Of a stretch of 10,460 bases of DNA, positions 6,715 to 10,460 are shown one piece after another (positions within the stretch are counted from its first letter, which is position 1; each line of letters begins with the position of its first letter). The notes below the pieces were generated by a model. It did not search any database. It was not told where the DNA came from and saw nothing but the letters and a program-made list of their open reading frames with translations. The translations under genes were made by a program, and so were the position numbers. This DNA comes from Planctomycetota bacterium (GTDB lineage: Bacteria > Planctomycetota > Planctomycetia > Planctomycetales > Planctomycetaceae): contig JAEYWB010000256.1 of NCBI GenBank assembly GCA_023429275.1, positions 1-10,460 on the forward strand. Direction: 5' to 3'.

Positions 6715-6746
6715 ATGGCCATCGCTCGCTGGAATGGGGTTCGCCC

Positions 6747-7439
6747 ATGCCTGTCGTCACTCAGCTTGAATCGGCCTACGAATACATCCGCGGGAAACTG
6801 ACTCGCGCGGAGATGGCGGCGGGGACGAAGCTCTCCCGTCGCCGTCTCGCGGACGAGATCGGCGTGAGCCCTGCCCTCGTACAACAGGCTCTTGGCCAGC
6901 TCGAAAGCGAGGGACTCGTCGAGTGCCGTCCGCAGAGCGGCACCTACGTCCGCGAACTCTCATCGGACGAGTACGCGAACCTCTGCGATGTCCGCGAGTT
7001 GATCGAACCGTACGCGGCCGCCCGCGCTGCGACCCGCCTCGTCCCGAAGCAGATCTCTCAACTCGAAGCCAGTTGCCGGCGGTTTCGCGAACTGGCCGAG
7101 AAGGGGATCCAGCTCGAATCGCTTCCTCAGCGCCGGCGGATCATGCCGCGACTCATCCGTGAGGAGCAGGTTTTTCACGGGATCATTCTCGAAGCCGCGG
7201 CCAACCCGCTCGTCATGAGCCTCATCGGCACGCTGCGGCTCCTTGCCCAGGTCCGGGCGAATATCGAAGGGAATGCGATCCAGCGCGAGCTGCTGATCGC
7301 GGATGAACACGAGTCGATTCTCGACGCGCTCGTCTCCCGGCGTCCCGCTGTGGCCGAGGAGCGGATGCTCCAGCACATTCGCGGGTCGCGCGAATCCAAT
7401 CGCTCAGAGGCCGCCGCGCCGGCGGCACGAACCAGTTGA
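6747..7439 (+). CDS. GntR-family transcriptional regulator, FCD (FadR) subfamily
   Basis: This 230-residue DNA-binding regulator starts at the ATG at 6747, where homology begins (QLESAYEYIRGKL). The upstream in-frame extension to 6420 is non-homologous and crosses the promoter. GGGG about 7 nt upstream is a modest ribosome site. Residues 6-70 are the winged helix-turn-helix: LSRRRLADEIGVSPALVQQAL (29-49), then LESEGLVECRPQSGTYV (52-68) ending in the GTYV wing. Residues 75-215 are the all-helical FCD ligand domain: DVRELIEPYAA (81-91), EEQVFHGIILEAAANPLV (139-156), ADEHESILDAL (185-195) and MLQHIRG (207-213). Likely metal ligands are H144, H188 and H210. The usual Asp of the DxxFH motif is Glu here (E140). 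FCD proteins usually sense small organic acids, but the effector is unknown. The gene heads a rightward cassette, 82 nt before the DUF1559 gene, and probably autoregulates through the twin palindromes. Confidence 0.93.
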   Translation: MPVVTQLESAYEYIRGKLTRAEMAAGTKLSRRRLADEIGVSPALVQQALGQLESEGLVECRPQSGTYVRELSSDEYANLCDVRELIEPYAAARAATRLVPKQISQLEASCRRFRELAEKGIQLESLPQRRRIMPRLIREEQVFHGIILEAAANPLVMSLIGTLRLLAQVRANIEGNAIQRELLIADEHESILDALVSRRPAVAEERMLQHIRGSRESNRSEAAAPAARTS

Positions 7440-7521
7440 CGCAGCAGGACAAGGTCGAATTGCGGACGCGGGCGGTCGCCTGCCGTCTCGAAGGTTCACT
7501 CCAGGAAACAGCGAGGGATCC

Positions 7522-8487
7522 ATGGCCACGTCACGGAGTGCTGTTCGCGCGTTTACGCTGATTGAGCTTCTGGTCGTTATCGCCATCATCGGCGTCCTGG
7601 TGGCCATCCTGCTGCCTGCCGTTCAGTCGGCCCGCGAGGCCGCGCGACAGACCCAGTGCAAGAACAACCTCAAACAGATTGCTGTCGCGACCCACAACTA
7701 CCACGACACCTTTTTCGTGTTTCCCTGTGGAATCTTCGCCGGTCTCGACTACTCGTCGACCGGCGGCCGGGGAGCCCGCGGAAGCGGCTGGTTCCACCAG
7801 GTGCTTCCTTACGTCGACCAGACGAGTATTTACGCACAGCTCGCGCAGATGATGTCGGCCGGAACGCCGGTGGGGAACGACAACGAGATCTATCGGGCGC
7901 CGGAGGCTCTCCGCCGGTTCAAGGTGCCGACGTTCATGTGCCCCTCCGATCCCAACTCCGGATCGATCATCGGTCCCAGCCATGCCGACGGGTTCAGGGG
8001 GAGCTACGTCATGTGCAGCGGATCGACGACGCTCGGGACCTACGGCGCCGCCAGCCACGTCGGTCCGCAGAACGGGATGTTCTTCTTCCAGTCGGCCAAT
8101 GCGATCCGGCATGTCACCGACGGAACAAGCAACACGATCCTTGGAAGCGAAGGCCTGTCTCGCGGTGCGGGGCTCGAGTACGGCGGAGCGGGGCAGTACT
8201 GGAACGGCTACTGGGGGGGACCGTTGTTCAATGCCTCCCAGACCCCCAACTCGTCGGTCGCCGAGCGGATCCATACGTGCCTGTCGACGACCTACAAGGA
8301 GGCCCCCTGTGTGACGATCGGCGGCACCGGGACCGACGCGGGAGTCCATGCCCGGAGCCTGCATGAAGGCGGAGTCAATGTGGCGATGGTCGATGGAGGA
8401 ATCCGCTTCGTCACGGAGAACATCGATCTGTCGCTGTGGAAGGGGCTGGCGACGCGGGCGGGCGGCGAGCGGATCGGCGAGTTCTAG
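7522..8487 (+). CDS. DUF1559 protein with pseudopilin-type N-terminus and H-X9-DG end
   Basis: The 321-residue protein starts at the ATG at 7522, with GAGGG about five bases upstream; the extension to 7303 overlaps the regulator and is spurious. Residues 10-31 (A-FTLIELLVVIAIIGVLVAILL) are a type IV prepilin signal and transmembrane helix. Processing is expected between A10 and F11, with E15 as the conserved Glu5 of the mature pilin. The -1 residue is Ala rather than the usual Gly. The following segment, PAVQSAREAARQTQCKNNLKQI, and the body match DUF1559, a family hugely expanded in planctomycetes. Near the C-terminus H281-X9-D291-G292 is the prepilin-processing-associated H-X9-DG motif. The product is exported and probably assembles or is displayed through a type II secretion or pilus-like machine, but the function of the family is unknown. 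It lies between the regulator and a lipoprotein gene, a pairing I recall as common in this phylum. Confidence 0.95.
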   Translation: MATSRSAVRAFTLIELLVVIAIIGVLVAILLPAVQSAREAARQTQCKNNLKQIAVATHNYHDTFFVFPCGIFAGLDYSSTGGRGARGSGWFHQVLPYVDQTSIYAQLAQMMSAGTPVGNDNEIYRAPEALRRFKVPTFMCPSDPNSGSIIGPSHADGFRGSYVMCSGSTTLGTYGAASHVGPQNGMFFFQSANAIRHVTDGTSNTILGSEGLSRGAGLEYGGAGQYWNGYWGGPLFNASQTPNSSVAERIHTCLSTTYKEAPCVTIGGTGTDAGVHARSLHEGGVNVAMVDGGIRFVTENIDLSLWKGLATRAGGERIGEF

Positions 8488-8550
8488 ACTCACCGGATTC
8501 TCGACGAGACGGACTCAGAACCGGCACCGGCTTGCAGGAAGGTGAAGGCG

Positions 8551-9012
8551 ATGAAGGCTCCTGGCAGCAAAGTGATTTCACGGTGGGCCCTAGGGCTGGC
8601 GTTCGCCTCGATCCTCCTTGGCTGCTCCCGGAAGTCCGGCCCTCTCAAGGTGCCGGTCCGCGGTGTCGTCACACTGGACGGCAAGCCGGTGCCACAGGGG
8701 CAGATCATTCTCAGCGACGCGGCCGGCGTTTCGTCGTCCTGCGGAGGCGAGATCAAGGAGGGAAAGTTCCTGCTGGAGTCGACCATCGGAAAGAAGAAGG
8801 TCTCGGTCAGTTCCATGCAGATCGTCCTGGGGAAGAAGGGGCGTTACGGCGGCATCCAGGGGGATCCGGTGAGCGAGCAGAACCCCGCCGATGTCTACGA
8901 AGAGGTCGTCCCCGCGAAGTACAACGCGCAGACGGAGCTCCTCGTCGAGATCACCGAGGCGGGGCCGAACGAGTTCCCGCTGAGCCTGACGACGAAGTCG
9001 ACGCGACAATAG
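8551..9012 (+). CDS. Lipoprotein with carboxypeptidase-regulatory/transthyretin-like domain
   Basis: The 153-residue protein is best started at the ATG at 8551, with GGAAGG eight bases upstream; an in-frame GTG at 8542 lies inside that ribosome site. Residues 1-24 form a lipoprotein signal with LLGC at 22-25, so C25 would be lipidated. The lipobox is not ideal, with Leu at -2. Residues 33-76 (VPVRGVVTLDGKPVPQGQIIL and on to EIKEGKFLLE) read as a beta-sandwich of the carboxypeptidase-regulatory type, and the EEVVPAKYN segment with a beta-rich end is typical of small planctomycete lipoproteins found beside DUF1559 genes. C64 is the only other cysteine. It starts 63 nt after the DUF1559 stop, consistent with one transcript. 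A partner role for the DUF1559 product is inferred from this recurring neighbourhood only. Confidence 0.87.
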   Translation: MKAPGSKVISRWALGLAFASILLGCSRKSGPLKVPVRGVVTLDGKPVPQGQIILSDAAGVSSSCGGEIKEGKFLLESTIGKKKVSVSSMQIVLGKKGRYGGIQGDPVSEQNPADVYEEVVPAKYNAQTELLVEITEAGPNEFPLSLTTKSTRQ

Positions 9013-9016
9013 GGCG

Positions 9017-9047
9017 GAGCGTGAGAGGCCGGCTTCATCTCGCGCTC
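9017..9047 (+). terminator. Hairpin without U-tract after the lipoprotein gene
   Basis: GAGCGTGAGA (9017-9026) pairs with TCTCGCGCTC (9038-9047) over ten positions, with one G-U, around an 11-nt loop, starting 4 nt after the stop. The bases after it (GTCGACGC) contain no T-run, so this is not a standard intrinsic terminator. It may stabilise or partly separate the upstream transcript from the FG-GAP gene. Confidence 0.35.
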
Positions 9048-9128
9048 GTCGACGCTTGGAATTTAGGAATCCCCGACGAAGATGACCGTCAACCTTTGAC
9101 GCTCTCCTCGGTCCTGGTGGATTCGAAC

Positions 9129-10307
9129 ATGTCTCCTCTTGGCATTCGCCGCGCACCTCTCGCAATCTGCCCGCTGCTTCTCGCGGCATTCAGCGGCGCG
9201 AACTCCATCGCCAGGGGAGAGTCGACCTGGAAGAAGCACGTCGTGCATGAAGGGATCCACAACACGACTGCGGTGGCGGCGGACTACACGGGGGACGGGA
9301 AGGTCGACGTGATCATCAATGCCGGGGGGAAGACCCGGCTGTTCGTCGCCCCGGACTGGAAAGAAGTCGTCATCGACGAGACGCCGGGCCAGGGAGCGAT
9401 CCACAGCGAAACGTTCGACATCGACGGAGATGGCGATCCGGACTACATCGGAGCGCGGCATGAGCCCGGGCTGATCTTCTGGCTGGAGAATCCTGGCAAG
9501 GAGAAAGCCGACGCCGCCCCTTGGAAGAGCCGGCTGGTCGACGACCAGGTCAACGGCGTTCACGGGGTGCTGGTCGGGGATGTCGACGGCGATGGAAAGC
9601 TCGACCTGATCGGGAACTCCGGCTTGCCCACGGGACCGTTTGCCAACTCGGTCGCCTGGTTTCGCGTGCCGAAGGATCCGCTGACCGCGGAGCGGTGGGA
9701 TCGGTTCATCCCGGCCGACGGCGACGCGCCCGGGCACAGCCACTATCTCGGCCTCGGCGACGTGACCGGAGATGGCCGGAAGGAAATCTTCACGGCTGCC
9801 AAGGGAGGTCCACAGGCCTCGCCGGGGACGGGCGAGTGGTTTGCCTTCTGGGAACAGCCGAAGGATGCCACGGCGCGGGGTTGGAAGAAGACGGTCGTCG
9901 CAACCGGTCAGCCCGGTGCCACCAACCTGCATCCGGGAGACATCAACGGCGACGGCAAGGTCGACATCCTCGCCAGCCGCGGCCACGGAACCGGTCTTGT
10001 GTGGTACGAATCTCCCGGCTGGAAACCGCACGAGATCGACACCGAACTCCTCTCGCCGCACTGCCTCGCCGTCGTCGATTTCGACCTCGACGGAGACCTC
10101 GATGCCGCGACCTGCGGCTACGACAGCAAGATCGCCGCCTGGTTCGAGAACGACGGCAAAGGGACCTTCACGAGACACATTCTCGATCGCAACCAGTGCG
10201 CATACGACATCCGGGCGGTCGACATGGACCGGGACGGCGACCTCGACATCCTCATCGCCGGGCAGCTCAGCAAGAACGTCGTCTGGTACGAGAACCCGGT
10301 GAAGTGA
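9129..10307 (+). CDS. Secreted FG-GAP/VCBS repeat protein, probable beta-propeller
   Basis: The 392-residue protein starts at the ATG at 9129, with GGTGG about 8 nt upstream; the open frame back to 8436 is an overlap with other genes. Residues 1 to about 30 form a signal peptide (LAICPLLLAAFSGANS). The rest carries seven calcium-binding loops of the D-x-D/N-G-D type: residues 52-60 (DYTGDGKVD), 97-105 (DIDGDGDPD), 151-159 (DVDGDGKLD), 211-219 (DVTGDGRKE), 271-279 (DINGDGKVD), 317-325 (DFDLDGDLD) and 365-373 (DMDRDGDLD). Spacing of 46-60 residues and a count of seven fit a single seven-bladed propeller. Aromatic W-[FY]-E-N/S-P strands (for example FWLENPG, VWYESPG, VWYENP) repeat between the loops. 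Such proteins bind calcium and extracellular partners, and many are of unknown role. There is no enzyme domain, dockerin or anchor. It lies 116 nt after the lipoprotein gene, so co-transcription is possible but not certain. Confidence 0.93.
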   Translation: MSPLGIRRAPLAICPLLLAAFSGANSIARGESTWKKHVVHEGIHNTTAVAADYTGDGKVDVIINAGGKTRLFVAPDWKEVVIDETPGQGAIHSETFDIDGDGDPDYIGARHEPGLIFWLENPGKEKADAAPWKSRLVDDQVNGVHGVLVGDVDGDGKLDLIGNSGLPTGPFANSVAWFRVPKDPLTAERWDRFIPADGDAPGHSHYLGLGDVTGDGRKEIFTAAKGGPQASPGTGEWFAFWEQPKDATARGWKKTVVATGQPGATNLHPGDINGDGKVDILASRGHGTGLVWYESPGWKPHEIDTELLSPHCLAVVDFDLDGDLDAATCGYDSKIAAWFENDGKGTFTRHILDRNQCAYDIRAVDMDRDGDLDILIAGQLSKNVVWYENPVK

Positions 10308-10330
10308 TCCGGCGCTGGCGGCGAAGAGAT

Positions 10331-10460
10331 TTCACCACCAGGACACGAGGCACGAGGACACCAGGACACGAAGAAGGAGCGAGTCGATGAAAGACCTTAT
10401 CCCGTGGCCGCACCATGTGAAGAGTGCCAGGCAGCTCTCGTGATTTCCGTTGTGTCCTGG
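10331..10460. repeat. Second inverted short-repeat array, cut by the window edge
   Basis: Twenty-three bases after the FG-GAP stop begins an array of degenerate 7-8-nt units of the ACCAGGAC / ACGAGGC type. The 12-mer ACCAGGACACGA is repeated at 10337-10348 and 10360-10371. The last nine bases, GTGTCCTGG (10452-10460), are the exact complement of CCAGGACAC in the array, so an inverted right arm is starting as the window ends. The core includes AAGGAG (10374-10379), then ATG at 10387 and an 18-codon frame ending in TGA at 10441-10443 (MKDLIPWPHHVKSARQLS). This is too short to call as a gene. From memory, arrays of this kind with ACCAAGGACACGAAGG units flank GxxExxY-type genes in several phyla, so this may be an emptied version. 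Confidence 0.65.

Larger units (their letters stand above)
6281..6746. other. Divergent control region between S4 and GntR genes
   Basis: These 466 bases contain no gene I can support. They hold the twin palindromes and promoter candidate (6479-6527), a CCAAG-N4-CTTGG dyad just before them (6462-6475), a long-range inverted repeat in the rightward leader (6578-6652), and a 12-bp palindrome near the GntR start (6703-6714). The frame at 6526-6801 begins at an ATG inside the promoter area and has neither a ribosome site nor recognisable content. Confidence 0.55.

Noticed and set aside
6420..6746. N-terminal extension of the GntR protein to 339 residues
   Set aside because: It translates the operator and promoter region, and homology starts only at the ATG at 6747.
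6281..6760. N-terminal extension of the S4 protein to 244 residues
   Set aside because: The S4 family is about 70-90 residues long, a strong AGGAG precedes the ATG at 6280, and the extension would cover the divergent promoter and operators.
8436..9128. N-terminal extension of the FG-GAP protein to 623 residues
   Set aside because: It overlaps the whole lipoprotein gene in another frame and would bury the signal peptide that begins at 9129.
10387..10443. 18-codon frame MKDLIPWPHHVKSARQLS as a small gene
   Set aside because: It has a plausible AAGGAG site but is too short and lies inside a repeat element. It is more likely the leftover of a deleted cargo gene or chance.

Overview
The window looks like an accessory or intergenic-rich stretch of a GC-rich planctomycete chromosome (order Planctomycetales; genus not determinable). 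The strongest pointer is the 321-residue protein at 7522-8487. It joins a pseudopilin-type N-terminus (FTLIELLVVIAIIGVL) to a DUF1559 body with an H-X9-DG ending, an architecture greatly expanded in Planctomycetes. A small lipoprotein with a transthyretin-like fold and an EEVVPAKYN-type ending, and a secreted FG-GAP/VCBS propeller, fit the same phylum. No tRNA, rRNA, CRISPR array, transposase or phage gene was recognised.

Layout. Positions 1-371 hold no convincing gene but contain a good intrinsic terminator (261-296) serving the leftward gene at 372-923, a secreted thioredoxin-fold protein. Positions 924-1543 are non-coding. They carry a tandem palindrome pair (1059-1088) and an inverted array of 7-nt repeats (1234-1338). 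A very large orphan gene (1544-5632, 1362 aa, predicted cytoplasmic and helical) follows. Between it and a convergent S4 RNA-binding protein gene (6026-6280, minus) lies a branched palindromic repeat element (about 5853-5969). The divergent intergenic region 6281-6746 contains two identical 14-bp palindromes overlapping a plausible sigma-70-type promoter.

That region leads into a rightward cassette: a GntR/FCD regulator (6747-7439), the DUF1559 pseudopilin-like protein (7522-8487), a lipoprotein (8551-9012) and an FG-GAP propeller protein (9129-10307). The last 150 bases hold a second inverted short-repeat array that runs off the window.

How the parts may work together (inference). The GntR protein probably binds the twin palindromes, controlling itself and the downstream envelope genes and perhaps the divergent S4 gene. 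The three downstream products are all predicted to be exported, so the cassette looks like a ligand-responsive surface or secretion module. The large orphan protein and the thioredoxin-like protein show no evident link to it. The most unusual non-coding content is three structurally distinct repeat elements and a set of candidate operators in about 10 kb.
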